From: Aralia elata | Lineage: Eukaryota; Streptophyta; Magnoliopsida; Apiales; Araliaceae | Assembly: GCA_034770075.1 (NCBI GenBank) | Contig: JAVJAP010000352.1 | Span: forward strand, 434,001 to 498,000 | Direction of reading: 5' to 3' | Length of the DNA: 64,000 nucleotides | In this document: positions 11,025 to 21,668 of the stretch, piece by piece | Numbering within the stretch: position 1 is the first letter of the stretch | Layout: each line of letters begins with the position of its first letter | Notes under the pieces: model-generated | Seen by the model: only the letters and a program-made list of their open reading frames with translations | Database searches by the model: none | What the model was told of the DNA's origin: nothing | Program-made: the position numbers and the translations under genes

Positions 11025-12674
11025 TGTTGTCAGATTTTACAATCAACAATTACGTGCAAGTATACACGATCAACAAGTAATAAAGTGATAAGATAGAGTG
11101 TCGAACCCACAGGGAATCTCTGTTCAATAATTTCCAACTACTAGTACTATATCAATTCAATTTTATTTAAACAATCACAATTTGAATAATGATTAAACTA
11201 TTTAAATCAAAACTAAGAATAAGAACTAACACAAAGGTTGAAATTCAGATTTAAAAAGATTAAGACTACAATATCCCCAATTATGTAATACAAACTAATT
11301 ATTCAATTCATCCAATTATTAACTGCAACAGAGTTGTTAACAGGAATTCAAAGTTATTCATAAGCCCTTTCCCAAGTGATCAAATAAATTTATCTAACCC
11401 AATTAATTCTGCGATATTCCTATGCAAAACTAAAGAATTAAATTCATTAAGCACCAATTCCCAATAGTTACATGCAGCGAAGAGATATCCCTATTCACTT
11501 CACAACCCTAATTATTCATCCCATGCAAATAATTAAGAATACATGCTATCACATTCAGATCTAACCCTAGATTTCATCTCCCGAATTCATCTAAAGTATC
11601 CCACTAATTGATGATCAGTCAATTACTCAATAAACACAAATTATGATAGACAACTCAATATGAAGTAATAATTGGAATCAAATAAATAACTAATCCATAA
11701 ACACAAAAGATTCAATTGTAGCCTTAATTGCAAATTTAGTTCATACTGAAAATAAAAATCATGAATCCCAAAGAAGTCATCACAATTAAATTACAAATAT
11801 AAGATAGAGGATAAGAAAAACTCAGTAAAAAGTTCTTCAATCTTCAAGTCTCTAATCTGAATTCCTTGCAATGCTTCTTCAGTCTCCAATCTCCCAAGTT
11901 CAGCTCTGTGTCTCAATCCTTGCGTAACTATGTAACTATGAATGTATCTTGTATGTGTGTATCTATGTATGTTCTTTTTTTCCTATTTCCATCTCTCCCT
12001 ATCTCTTTTATAGTCTCTGAATCAAATCAATAGAAAGAATCCAATTCCAAATCGATTTCCCAAAAGAACTGAACTTCAATATTTTTTTCCTTCCGTGCAT
12101 TCTCGCCCCGGCGAGGAAATTCTCGCCCCGGCGAGGAAATATTTTCTGCTTCGACGTCTGTTGGTAAAATGGCCATAACTTGTGATCCGGGAGGAGTTAC
12201 GAGGCCTGCCACCTACCAAATCGAAGATATCGACGAGATCTACAACTTTCATTCTTTGAGAATTGAGAGAATCGGATTGGATCATGGGTGAAATTGAGCT
12301 TGAAGTGGATGTTATGTAAATGACAACTCCAAACCTTGATCTCTGTTGATAAAAATATCATAACTCTCGCATCCGAACTTCGATTGAGGTGATTCAAGAT
12401 GTTCCGGAAAGATAAGAAGTAAATCTACAATAAAATCTAAGTTCCAAACCAAGAACATACATCTATTTTAATGTTAAAAGCCCTGTAATCTTCCCTTCTC
12501 ACACTTGCTCGCATGTTGTACTCCAAAAGATGTTCGAATTGCGTTTCCTTGCTCATTCCTACAAAATAACATAAAAACACTATATAAATATCTAATACTA
12601 ACTTAAAATACTTAAGAACTAACAAATTATCAAGTCAAACGTACTTAATTCGTAAGTATAAAACCCACTCATCA
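11025..12674 (-). repeat. Athila-2 3' LTR
   Basis: On the minus strand it runs from TGATGAGTGGG (12674) to ...ATCTGACA (11028), with three extra bases ACA before the target duplication. It matches 16201-17825 closely. It carries two palindrome copies where the other LTR has one. Confidence 0.9.
12102..12135. repeat. Palindrome cluster 4 (2 copies) in the Athila-2 3' LTR
   Basis: CTCGCCCCGGCGAG at 12102-12115 and 12122-12135, a direct 20-bp repeat. In element sense the motif reads CTCGCCGGGGCGAG, the same orientation as in the Athila-1 LTR. Confidence 0.9.
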
Positions 12675-12705
12675 AATACCCCCAAACTTAAATCTTTGCT
12701 TGTCC
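12675..12705 (-). other. Athila-2 polypurine tract region
   Basis: On the minus strand the bases before the 3' LTR read ...AGCAAAGATTTAAGTTTGGG followed by GGTATT. Athila-1 has a recognisable counterpart at 21643-21668. Confidence 0.75.
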
Positions 12706-13159
12706 TCAAGCAAAAACACAAGAAAAACAAAAATAAACAAACCTATCTAAATGAATGCAGATGCATGATGTATTACGACCGAGCAATCAATCAATATAGA
12801 TTATAAATATCAGACCTCAAAGATCAGTAACTAACAATTGAGCAAGAATTCAAATTTATGCACCATCAAGAAATCAACTTATCACCAATATCATCTTACT
12901 TTCAACCCTTTCGTGTGTGTGTGAATCCAAATGTATCAAACTAGCGAAAAAAACACTCAAAGAAGCTCATGAAACCAAATGCATCATCAAAGATATCAAA
13001 AAGGTCAGTATAACAACAAAAACTCTATATGCTTATCTTCCACAACTCAAAGCAAATATAGAAAAACATCACTAGAAGATCACAAGGTTATTTAAAATAT
13101 TTAAGCTCCTTTTAAAACCCTTCCCCACAAATTCAAATAATTTTTTTCTCTTTTCATTC

Positions 13160-13280
13160 TCTTTTTTTTAGTGAGTGTGTTTTACGCTCCATCTCACCTT
13201 CAATTGAACGAGTGCGTTTTACGCTCCATCTCGCTGCATGTGTTTATGAGTGAGTGCGTTTTACGCTCCATCTCAACCCA
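13160..13280. repeat. Three short hairpin repeats GAGTGCGTTTTACGCTCCAT
   Basis: Copies near 13171, 13210 and 13252 of GAGTG(C/T)GTTTTACGCTCCAT. The core GCGT-TTT-ACGC can fold as a small hairpin. Athila-1 has a single counterpart, inverted on the + strand at ~21265-21285. Confidence 0.75.
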
Positions 13281-13759
13281 CCATATGATCCATTTTTTTC
13301 AAATGGGGAAGGTTCAAAATTTTCAATTTGTTTTTCAAATTAACCAAGATTTCTCCCAAATTATATTCTTCCTCATATTACACTTTAAGTTATGATCAAA
13401 CAAGATATAGAGTTCAAAAATATCTTTTATGAGCATTTAACATATAAACTTCCTCAAAGCTAAAACTAACTCAACCAAATGGATATGTGCATAAAAGAAT
13501 TAAAAGGGTCTCAAGCTTGACAAAATCAGGAACAATCAAAATTCATAATTTAGCACTCCTTATCCGTCTCGCTAAACTAATTAACTAACTGATCAGAATT
13601 TTCATCATCGGCCTTCCTTAAATACTCTACATCAATTTATTGCTCAAACTATCATAAATGCAATTCTATATGATCCTAAAGCTATAAGAAAATGCAATAA
13701 ATTAATCTGCAAAAGAAAATATTTTGTGATTTTAAAATGTTTACTTTTTTTTAAACTAT

Positions 13760-14325
13760 TCCTACAATATGCAATGCATAGTACGTGAACTAAACAATTA
13801 TGTAATGCAGTGTGACATGACTATGTAATGACAACAAAACTCAATATGAAGTAATAATTGGAATCAAATAAATAACTAATCCATAAACACAAAAGATTCA
13901 ATTGTAGCCTTAATTGCAAATTTAGTTCATACTGAAAATAAAAATCATGAATCCCAAAGAAGTCATCACAATTAAATTACAAATATAAGATAGAGGATAA
14001 GAAAAACTCAGTAAAAAGTTCTTCAATCTTCAAGTCTCTAATCTGAATTCCTTGCAATGCTTCTTCAGTCTCCAATCTCCCAAGTTCAGCTCTGTGTCTC
14101 AATCCTTGCGTAACTATGTAACTATGAATGTATCTTGTATGTGTGTATCTATGTATGTTCTTTTTTTCCTATTTCCATCTCTCCCTATCTCTTTTATAGT
14201 CTCTGAATCAAATCAATAGAAAGAATCCAATTCCAAATCGATTCCTACAATATGCAATGCATAGTACGTGAACTAAACAATTATGTAATGTAGTGTGACA
14301 TGACTATGTAATGACAACAAAGCTA
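13760..14325 (-). repeat. Internal copy of LTR sequence flanked by an 80-bp direct repeat
   Basis: 13844-14243 reproduces the central LTR segment (11653-12055 and 16825-17228) almost exactly. It is flanked by two copies of an ~80-bp interior segment starting TTCCTACAATATGCAATGC (~13761 and ~14243). The joins show 3-4 bases of microhomology. The arrangement fits a reverse transcriptase jumping into an LTR template and back. Confidence 0.85.
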
Positions 14326-14604
14326 CCCCCAAACTCATAATGAACAATGTCCTCATTGTTTGCAAAATAAAAAAATTAAAACGGAGGACTTCCCTGACTG
14401 GTCAAACGGCGTGATCGACATCATTAGAGTCTGGATGATAGAAAAACTGGCAACGACTGAGGCTCGGAAAACTGGAACTGGAACTGCACTCGGATTCATC
14501 CTCACGAACATCTTTGATTGATTTCGAATGGAAGAAGTCGGATTAGAGATTTCGTTGAAGGTTGGTGAGGGATTTCAAATTAAAAGTTTTTTTTTTAAAC
14601 TGAT

Positions 14605-14649
14605 CTCGCCGGGGCGAACATTTTTGCCTTGGGATCTCGCCGGGGCGAG
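14605..14649. repeat. Palindrome cluster 5 (2 copies) in the Athila-2 spacer
   Basis: CTCGCCGGGGCGAA at 14605-14618 and CTCGCCGGGGCGAG at 14636-14649, 31 bp apart with a 17-nt spacer. This is the same place in the element as cluster 3 of Athila-1, which has six units and unrelated spacers. Confidence 0.85.
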
Positions 14650-14930
14650 AATCCTTGTTTTTGAAAATTTTAATTTTTTCCTCCTCTCTTCAATTGCTAC
14701 AATCCCAAAACCTTTTACTTGTTCAAAGCAACATAGCATAGCATGGATTAGCATAACCTTTTTAGAAGCATGAGAGACTAGCAAAGCACTGAAAATCTTA
14801 GAAATTAACTATTACTATCCTAACTAAATGCAAAAATATATAAAACTAAAATACTAAGACTAATAAAATGATTGGGTTGCCTCCCATCAAGCGCTTGATT
14901 TAGAGTCTTTCAGCCTGACTACTTCCTTTT

Positions 14931-16055
14931 TTATCCAATGCCTCTTCGAAAATTGAGGAATCCTCCATCCAGTAGTAATAATGACACGTCTGAGGGCTTT
15001 GCTTCTGTAAGGGCCATTGATCCAAAATCACCTAGCATACTCTTTTCCTGTAGAATCTCCTTTATAACCTTCAAATAGCCAGGCTTATGCTCCATTGTGT
15101 TTGTAAACGTTTGGCATTGAAGCTTCTTGAACACAGCTGGATCTTCAACTAACTTCTCATTGACCCCTTTCTCATCCCACCATGGCTCCAGATTCATGTT
15201 AGCTCCGATGTCAAATAGAGCTTTGCCGACGATATGACTACCAATTGGGCAGGGGATTGCAAAACTACCCGGATCGTGGTGGTTTGGTGAAGAAGGCACA
15301 TGGGGCACTAACAAAATCAGTACATCAGCGTCGGAACTCACGGCTAGATTTTCTTCGGCTGTATCTTCCTGATCCCCACTATTCTCCTCCATATCAAAAT
15401 CATCATCAATTAGCACATCCGGTTGCAGCTTTGGTACGGGCAATCCATCAGCCTCGAGAACCACGTCACTGGGCCATACACAATGATAGCTACTGTTGAC
15501 TGCGTTGATAAGCTGTCCCATCTGGTTCTCAAGATTTTGAATCGACACTGCTTGGCTTTTTATATTTAAATCCACTAAGTTCAACAACTGATCTTGATCA
15601 CTCATTCTTTCGTCCATAGCTGTAATAAACCTCGCCAAGGTCTCCCCCAAACTCAGTTTCCTTTCTTCATGTGGAGAGGCTGAATCCTGAGATTTTGGAG
15701 TGTATGAGTGATCTGGAGCAAAGATTTGGACTTGATTATTATGGCTCCATGAAAAATCCGGCTGATACCCCCAATCCTGATGATAGTTGTTTGGATAGGC
15801 ATAACTGTTGGGGTAATCATCGAAATTGCCACCATACTGCATCGACTCAAAATTGATGGCACATTGATGACTCGGATGATTTTCAGCACAATAATCACAA
15901 ATCACCGCCACACTTTGACTACGTTGTACTGCAAAAGCGTCAATCATCCTCGAAAGTGTCTCAATCTGTGCTGACAATTCATCGAATTCATAAATCCCTG
16001 CCGCTCTCGGTTGCATCATTCTCGTATACGGCCACTGATAGTCATAGTTGGCCAT
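14931..16055 (-). CDS. Athila gag-tail / protease-start protein (374 codons from inner Met)
   Basis: Uninterrupted minus-strand frame; it could also start nine codons earlier at 16082. I chose the Met of MANYDYQWPY at 16055 because the residues beyond it match Athila gag and the extra nine do not. Near the N-terminus is a CX2CX3HX4C zinc-knuckle-like motif (CDYCAENHPSHQC), then a coiled, Gln/Asn-rich stretch and an acidic segment. After that comes a protease-like start (DPGSFAIPCPIG, then FDIGANMNL, where Asp-Ile-Gly may be the active-site motif). The usual N-terminal gag domain is missing and the frame leaves known Athila sequence after GANMNL. It may be an RNA-binding remnant that is still intact, since no stop or frameshift is seen over 1.1 kb. 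Confidence 0.75.
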   Translation of the reverse strand: MANYDYQWPYTRMMQPRAAGIYEFDELSAQIETLSRMIDAFAVQRSQSVAVICDYCAENHPSHQCAINFESMQYGGNFDDYPNSYAYPNNYHQDWGYQPDFSWSHNNQVQIFAPDHSYTPKSQDSASPHEERKLSLGETLARFITAMDERMSDQDQLLNLVDLNIKSQAVSIQNLENQMGQLINAVNSSYHCVWPSDVVLEADGLPVPKLQPDVLIDDDFDMEENSGDQEDTAEENLAVSSDADVLILLVPHVPSSPNHHDPGSFAIPCPIGSHIVGKALFDIGANMNLEPWWDEKGVNEKLVEDPAVFKKLQCQTFTNTMEHKPGYLKVIKEILQEKSMLGDFGSMALTEAKPSDVSLLLLDGGFLNFRRGIG

Positions 16056-16176
16056 GGTGTACCTCACAAGGAAGTAAAACAAAAAAAAATAAATAAAATA
16101 AAAATAAAAGTAAAACGTTTAAATTAAGATTGAATTGATTATAACTAATATGGAAATAAATATTAAACAAAAAGAT

Positions 16177-16194
16177 TCCCCGGCAACGGCGCCA
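16177..16194 (-). other. Athila-2 primer-binding site (tRNA-Asp)
   Basis: The minus strand reads TGGCGCCGTTGCCGGGGA, complementary to the 3' end of plant tRNA-Asp, six bases after the LTR end. It fixes the element's orientation and its 5' LTR. Confidence 0.9.
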
Positions 16195-16200
16195 AAAACT

Positions 16201-17825
16201 TGTCAGATTTTACAATCAACAATTACGTGCAAGTATACACGATCAACAAGTAATAAAGTGATAAGATAGAGTGTCGAACCCACAGGGAATCTCTGTTCAA
16301 TAATTTCCAACTACTAGTACTATATCAATTCAATTTTATTTAAACAATCACAATTTGAATAATGATTAAACTATTTAAATCAAAACTAAGAATAAGAACT
16401 AACACAAAGGTTGAAATTTAGATTTAAAAAGATTAAGACTACAATATCCCCAATTATGTAATACAAACTAATTATTCAATTCATCCAATTATTAACTACA
16501 ACAGAGTTGTTAACAGGAATTCAAAGTTATTCATAAGCCCTTTCCCAAGTGATCAAATAAATTTATCTAACCCAATTAATTCTGTGATATTCCTATGCAA
16601 AACTAAAGAATTAAATTCATTAAGCACCAATTCCCAATAGTTACATGCAGCGAAGAGATATCCCTATTCACTTCACAACCCTAATTATTCATCCCATGCA
16701 AATAATTAAGAATACATGCTATCACATTCAGATCTAACCCTAGATTTCATCTCCCGAATTCATCTAAAGTATCCCACTAATTGATGATCAGTCAATTACT
16801 CAATAAACACAAATTATGATAGACAACTCAATATGAAGTAATAATTGGAATCAAATAAATAACTAATCCATAAACACAAAAGATTCAATTGTAGCCTTAA
16901 TTGCAAATTTAGTTCATACTGAAAATAAAAATCATGAATCCCAAAGAAGTCATCACAATTAAATTACAAATATAAGATAGAGGATAAGAAAAACTCAGTA
17001 AAAAGTTCTTCAATCTTCAAGTCTCTAATCTGAATTCCTTGCAATGCTTCTTCAGTCTCCAATCTCCCAAGTTCAGCTCTGTGTCTCAATCCTTGCGTAA
17101 CTATGTAACTATGAATGTATCTTGTATGTGTGTATCTATGTATGTTCTTTTTTTCCTATTTCCATCTCTCCCTATCTCTTTTATAGTCTCTGAATCAAAT
17201 CAATAGAAAGAATCCAATTCCAAATCGATTTCCCAAAAGAACTGAACTTCAATATTTTTTTCCTTCCGCGCATTCTCGCCCCGGCGAGGAAATATTTTCT
17301 GCTTCGACGTCTGTTGGTAAAATGGCCATAACTTGTGATCCGGGAGGAGTTACGAGGCCTGCCACCTACCAAATCGAAGATATCGACGAGATCTACAACT
17401 TTCATTCTTTGAGAATTGAGAGAATCGGATTGGATCATGGGTGAAATTGAGCTTGAAGTGGATGTTATGTAAATGACAACTCCAAACCTTGATCTCTGTT
17501 GATAAAAATATCATAACTCTCGCATCCGAACTCCGATTGAGGTGATTCAAGATGTTCCGGAAAGCTAAGAAGTAAATCTACAATAAAATCCAAGTTCCAA
17601 ACCAAGAACATACATCTATTTTAATGTTAAAAGCCCTGTAATCTTCCCTTCTCACACTTGCTCGCATGTTGTACTCCAAAAGATGTTCGAATTGCGTTTC
17701 CTTGCTCATTCCTAAAAAATAACATAAAAACACTATAAATATCTAATACTAACTTAAAATACTTAAGAACTAACAAATTATCAAGTCAAACGTACTTAAT
17801 TCGTAAGTATAAAACCCACTCATCA
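16201..17825 (-). repeat. Athila-2 5' LTR (1,625 bp)
   Basis: Minus strand TGATGAGTGGG (17825) to ATCTGACA (16201). It differs from the other LTR by few substitutions and by lacking one 20-bp palindrome unit. Confidence 0.9.
17275..17288. repeat. Single palindrome copy (cluster 6) in the Athila-2 5' LTR
   Basis: One CTCGCCCCGGCGAG, at the position where the sister LTR has two (12102, 12122). Confidence 0.9.
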
Positions 17826-18112
17826 GTTCCCAGGGCGGCTTGCACCACTGCGCCACTTGTTGTGGTTGATATTCTCAATTTCTTTTTGAAGGGCCTAATT
17901 TGGAGAAGGTTGTGACTGATTTGTGTAAACCGGGGACGGCTTGGATATCTCGAGGACCTCGTGCAGCAGTTTCTTTCTATAGCAAAGATCTAAGTCGTTA
18001 TGGAAAGGTATGGTATGCCTTTTTGTCCGCCAAATTGATGCCATCACAACATGTGAGTGATGTCCCAAAGGAAAAGGCTCTGTTGTTATATGCAATTGTG
18101 ACGGGTATAAAG
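17826..18112 (+). pseudogene. Athila-1 env-like gene, middle segment
   Basis: The gene resumes directly after the Athila-2 target duplication. From ~17886 an open frame reads NLEKVVTDLCKPGTAWISRG and continues to AIVTGIK at 18112, where the copia LTR is inserted. The first ~50 bases contain a stop (TGA near 17863). The segment is homologous to the central part of the Athila env-like ORF; no catalytic motif is known. Confidence 0.75.
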
Positions 18113-19898
18113 TGTTAGGTTTGTATATAGCGCGAACATGTAATCAAATTACATAAATAGTGCGGAAGCGCGATAAAACGGATTTTAAAATTTTTCATAC
18201 AAACCATCACCATGATCATCCATGTGCTCAATTATCAATTAAACGAAAGAGATAGAGATTAAGAAATTATACCCTCGTAGAACCGTGCTTCCTCGGGTAC
18301 AAGTTCACCTCCAATTCCTTCGCGTTCTCCTTAAATTCCACCGATTAAATTCCTTTGCTTTGATCAACGTTAGCCACCCAAGTGTTTGGCCTCTAGAGGT
18401 GATCCACCAAGAAATAATAGTTATTCAAGAAGATGGGTGTTGGCAAAACCCTAGTTTCTATCTCTATAGAAATTGCAAGTACTCTCTCTCTCTCTCTCTC
18501 CAATTTTCATGGAAGAGTGTGTAATTGTCTAACAGTCTGACTGTCTAACCCTAAATCATAATAAGACTCCTCTTATTTATAGATATAGGGAACCCTCCTA
18601 AACTATTTAGGATTAGGGTTTTTATTTTAATTAAACTCTTTTAATTAATTAAACTCCTAATCCAATTAGAAATTTATGAGAGAGTACTTCTATTAATTAA
18701 TTTCCAATCCCTATTAGGAATTAAATAATAGTAATAATAATAAGACTCCTCTTATTAATTTATATTCAATATTTCCAAAATATTAAATAATAAATATTAA
18801 GCTATTTAACTTATTATTACAATTATGCCATTTACTTCTTAAATAAATATTTTCTTTTTTGCGGTGTGACCCTTTAGTTCTCTATATTAAACCGGTTGTG
18901 AATAAATCAATTAAAACAATTCTAATCTTATTTAAATAAATAAACTAAACTATTTAATTCATTTAAATAAATAATATTTATTCTACAATAAAGGTAAGCC
19001 CCCTTAGCGATCAACGACTTTCTAGATAATATAGATTTCAACATTAATCATAAAATAACCTTTCAGTGAATAGTTATCGTACAATTCAATCCTTCTACCA
19101 TACAATGTCCCAATTAAATATAAGACATGGAAATACTGTCAAGTCTTATTTTATTTAATTATATGTATTTCGATTCTCAAATGCACAACTCTGATTAATG
19201 CAAATTAGAAACTCCTTTCTAATTTCATTCTGCTTTAGCCAAAGACTTCTGAGTCGTCATTTATCGAATCACATAGGACATTCACTCCTTTTACTAGAAG
19301 TGGTAGATTCTTTGTTGATCATTCACCTATCTCCATGTGCAACTTATTATACCCAATCATACCCTTTGATATACCTTAAGGGTCTTAAGGGACATGTCAA
19401 AGTATAACTCATCACACACAAGATACTATGATGATCTCAAGTCCAAGGATCACTTGTACTACTATCACTAGAGGAATTCCTATTGACAGGCGAGTAAAAC
19501 TCCATTAGGTATTCCTTAGCGAGCCACATTCAGTGAACTTATTCTCTAATAAGCACCTACATACTTGCTTTAGTGTCTCCACACAAATGATTATGAGATC
19601 AATCATCCTCTTCATAAGAGCAAGCAACGTATGTACTAATCTAGCCGGATTCACTAATCCCCTTTTTAGTAATCCAACGATTAGGAACGATTTTAGTTTG
19701 TGAGCTATCTAGAATTTAGATCTCATTAGCATGATCCCCATCATGATTTTAAAAGCATTGCTCAAAACTATGGGTTTATCACATTTAATATAACAGCACC
19801 ATATAAATAATGTAAAATGTCTTTAATAACCGAATAAGATTATAAAGTATATGCTACATCATATCAAATATGACTGACTTGTGTGCATACTACTTTCA
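18113..19898 (-). mobile_element. Solo LTR of a Ty1/copia element (1,786 bp)
   Basis: On the + strand it begins TGTTAGGTTTG and ends ATACTACTTTCA, so in element sense it is TGAAAGT...CCTAACA. It is the inverted relative of the copia 3' LTR at 46506-48310. TAAAG at 18108-18112 and 19899-19903 is a perfect 5-bp target duplication. With no interior left it is the product of recombination between two LTRs. It contains a (CT)n run at ~18483-18502. Confidence 0.92.
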
Positions 19899-20479
19899 TA
19901 AAGATCAATGTGGGTGGGGTGATTGAGGCGTCGATTCACCGTAGCTTGCGAAACTTACATACTCAGGGTGGTTTGCCACACCCCTCTTTGATTTGCGGGC
20001 TATGTCTTCGAGTGGGCGTTCGCTGGAGTTCTGAGGAAGCTGTCCAACAACCATTGCTTATTTTGGACCACCGACTTATTGCGAGGTATAAGGAGTGGGA
20101 AAGTGGTGAGTGTCATCTGCGTGGCTTGGGATATATTATTCATCCTCCTTCTGAAGGTGAGGAGCAGGAGCCCGATGAAGAGGTAGCGGGTCCTTTGACG
20201 TCCACTTCTACAGGAAAAGCTAAGTTCAGTCTTCAATTTTGCGAGTTGCAGCGCCTTATCGATTCTCAGCACAAAACCATATTGAGGCAGAATCAACGGT
20301 TGGCGGACCGACAAGAACATATGTTTGCTTATCAGCAGAGTTCTACACAAGCAATATCAAATATGTATTCTAATATGCAACCGTTGATGGATTATGTTCA
20401 TTTTCCAGAGGCGCAACCATTGCCAGTTTTTCCACCACCAACCCCAGATGATGATGACGAGTTCGGGCCCACTGCTTGA
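19899..20479 (+). pseudogene. Athila-1 env-like gene, C-terminal segment
   Basis: The reading frame resumes exactly after the TAAAG duplication with INVGGVIEASIHRS and stays open for ~190 codons to the TGA at 20477. It contains PHPSLICGLCLRVGV, then an acidic patch (SEGEEQEPDEEV), a probable coiled region rich in Gln/Arg (QHKTILRQNQRLADRQEH), and a proline-rich acidic end. Because the frame on both sides of the copia LTR is in phase, the gene was continuous when that LTR inserted. The full gene is now split in three and carries stops. Confidence 0.8.
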
Positions 20480-21642
20480 CCTGTCAGGGAAGTCCTCTGT
20501 TCTTTATTTTCTTTATTTTCAGCACAATGAGCACATTGTTTCGTTTGAGTTTGGGGGGATTTGCTAGTTTATGCTGTTTTGGTGGTGTGTAAATTGCATA
20601 GTAGGAAGTGTTTTATTTATTTGCAGTGTAGTTGCATTAGTGCATTAGTTTAATATGAATAGTTTCATTTGCATTTATTAGTTTTGTTGCATTCAGTTTT
20701 ACTTTAATTTTTTTTTAAAAAAAAACCCAAAAATATGGTAGAGTAGGATCATATAGAATTGCATTTAGTAGGGATACTTAAGCAATGAATTAATGTAAAT
20801 CATGTAGGGAAGGTCGATGATGAAACTTTGATCAGTTCTTAATTAGTTTAACAGGATGGATAGGGAATGCTATATCAGGAGTTTGACTGTTTTTAGTTGT
20901 GTTTACTTGGGAACCTTGGTTTTTAATTACTCATGATTATGTGTTGAATTGGTCAGAATTTGGTTCAATTTTTGTATTAAGTGCTCGTTAAGGATATATT
21001 GACTTTTATCACTTGTTGGATCGGAAAAAAAAATATGTAAAAAGGGAAGGATATAGACAAATAAGAGCAGATCTTGGCTAGTTTATCTTTGTAGCCGGTG
21101 TCATTTGAACAAGTAAGCCCTTAGGATGTGTCTTTACACTAAGCGCCTTAAAATCGTCTGGTTTGGGAGTCGTTGGTCGAAAGTTCGTTACACGGGTGGC
21201 ATTGAAAAGCCTAATAAAGATGAACATTGCACAAGTCAAGAGAAAAAAAAAATTATATTGACGAGATGGGGCGTAAAACGCACTCGTTAATGAAAAAAAA
21301 ATATGTGAAACGTGAAGACAAGTGGGTAAACTTGAAAGTAAAAATATGTACACTTATCTTTCTCTGAGCACGACGATACTAAGGGTTGAATTCAGGTTTA
21401 GATTGATTTGATATTTGCGCACGCACACACATGGAAGGGTTGAGAGTAAATTATAATTGAGGATAGTTGGACTGTTAATGGTGTAAGAGGTTGAAGTTCT
21501 GTTGAATTGTTAGATATTGATTTCTGAAGCTGGATTTTTATGATGTATGTTGATCAATTTCTTGAGTATGAACAGTCATGCATGTGCATTCATGTAGGTA
21601 GTTAGTTTAGCTATGCATTCATTTGTGTTTTTGCTTGAGGAC
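20480..21642 (+). other. Athila-1 3' untranslated region, no gene
   Basis: AT-rich, no coding frame of note. It has GTCAGGGAAGTCCTC (~20483), shared with Athila-2, and one GCGTAAAACGCACTC hairpin unit (~21272). Confidence 0.7.
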
Positions 21643-21668
21643 AAGCAAAGTTTTGAGTTTAGGATATT
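21643..21668 (+). other. Athila-1 polypurine tract
   Basis: GACAAGCAAAGTTTTGAGTT followed by TAGGATATT ends directly before the LTR start TGATGAGTGGG. It corresponds to the Athila-2 tract. Confidence 0.75.

Larger units (their letters stand above)
12706..14870 (-). other. Athila-2 3' untranslated and post-pol region, no gene
   Basis: Noncoding interior. From right to left it holds palindrome cluster 5 (14605-14649), a stretch matching the end of the Athila-1 env region (GTCAGGGAAGTCCTC in element sense, ~14380), a misplaced copy of LTR sequence (13844-14243), and three GTGCGTTTTACGC-type repeats (13171-13275). Confidence 0.7.
11025..17825 (-). mobile_element. Internally deleted Athila retrotransposon (Athila-2)
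   Basis: Two LTRs of ~1.63 kb flank a 3.5-kb interior on the minus strand, in the order 5' LTR (right), tRNA-Asp primer site, gag-tail/protease ORF, post-pol spacer, 3' untranslated region, purine tract, 3' LTR (left). GTTCC occurs at 11020-11024 and 17826-17830 as the target duplication. The reverse transcriptase, RNase H, integrase, env-like gene and the N-terminal gag domain are all missing. Movement would need enzymes from a full-length Athila. The near-identical LTRs suggest a recent insertion. Confidence 0.9.

Noticed and set aside
15245..15499. Plus-strand frames opposite the Athila-2 gag ORF.
   Set aside because: Antisense shadows of the minus-strand ORF with no recognisable motif.
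18483..18502. (CT)n microsatellite in the solo LTR.
   Set aside because: Short simple repeat, shared in reduced form by the family; no special meaning seen.
10466..20479. Env-like frames taken as host genes.
   Set aside because: Position after an Athila integrase, characteristic N-terminal sequence, Athila flanking landmarks and the split by insertions show they are element genes.
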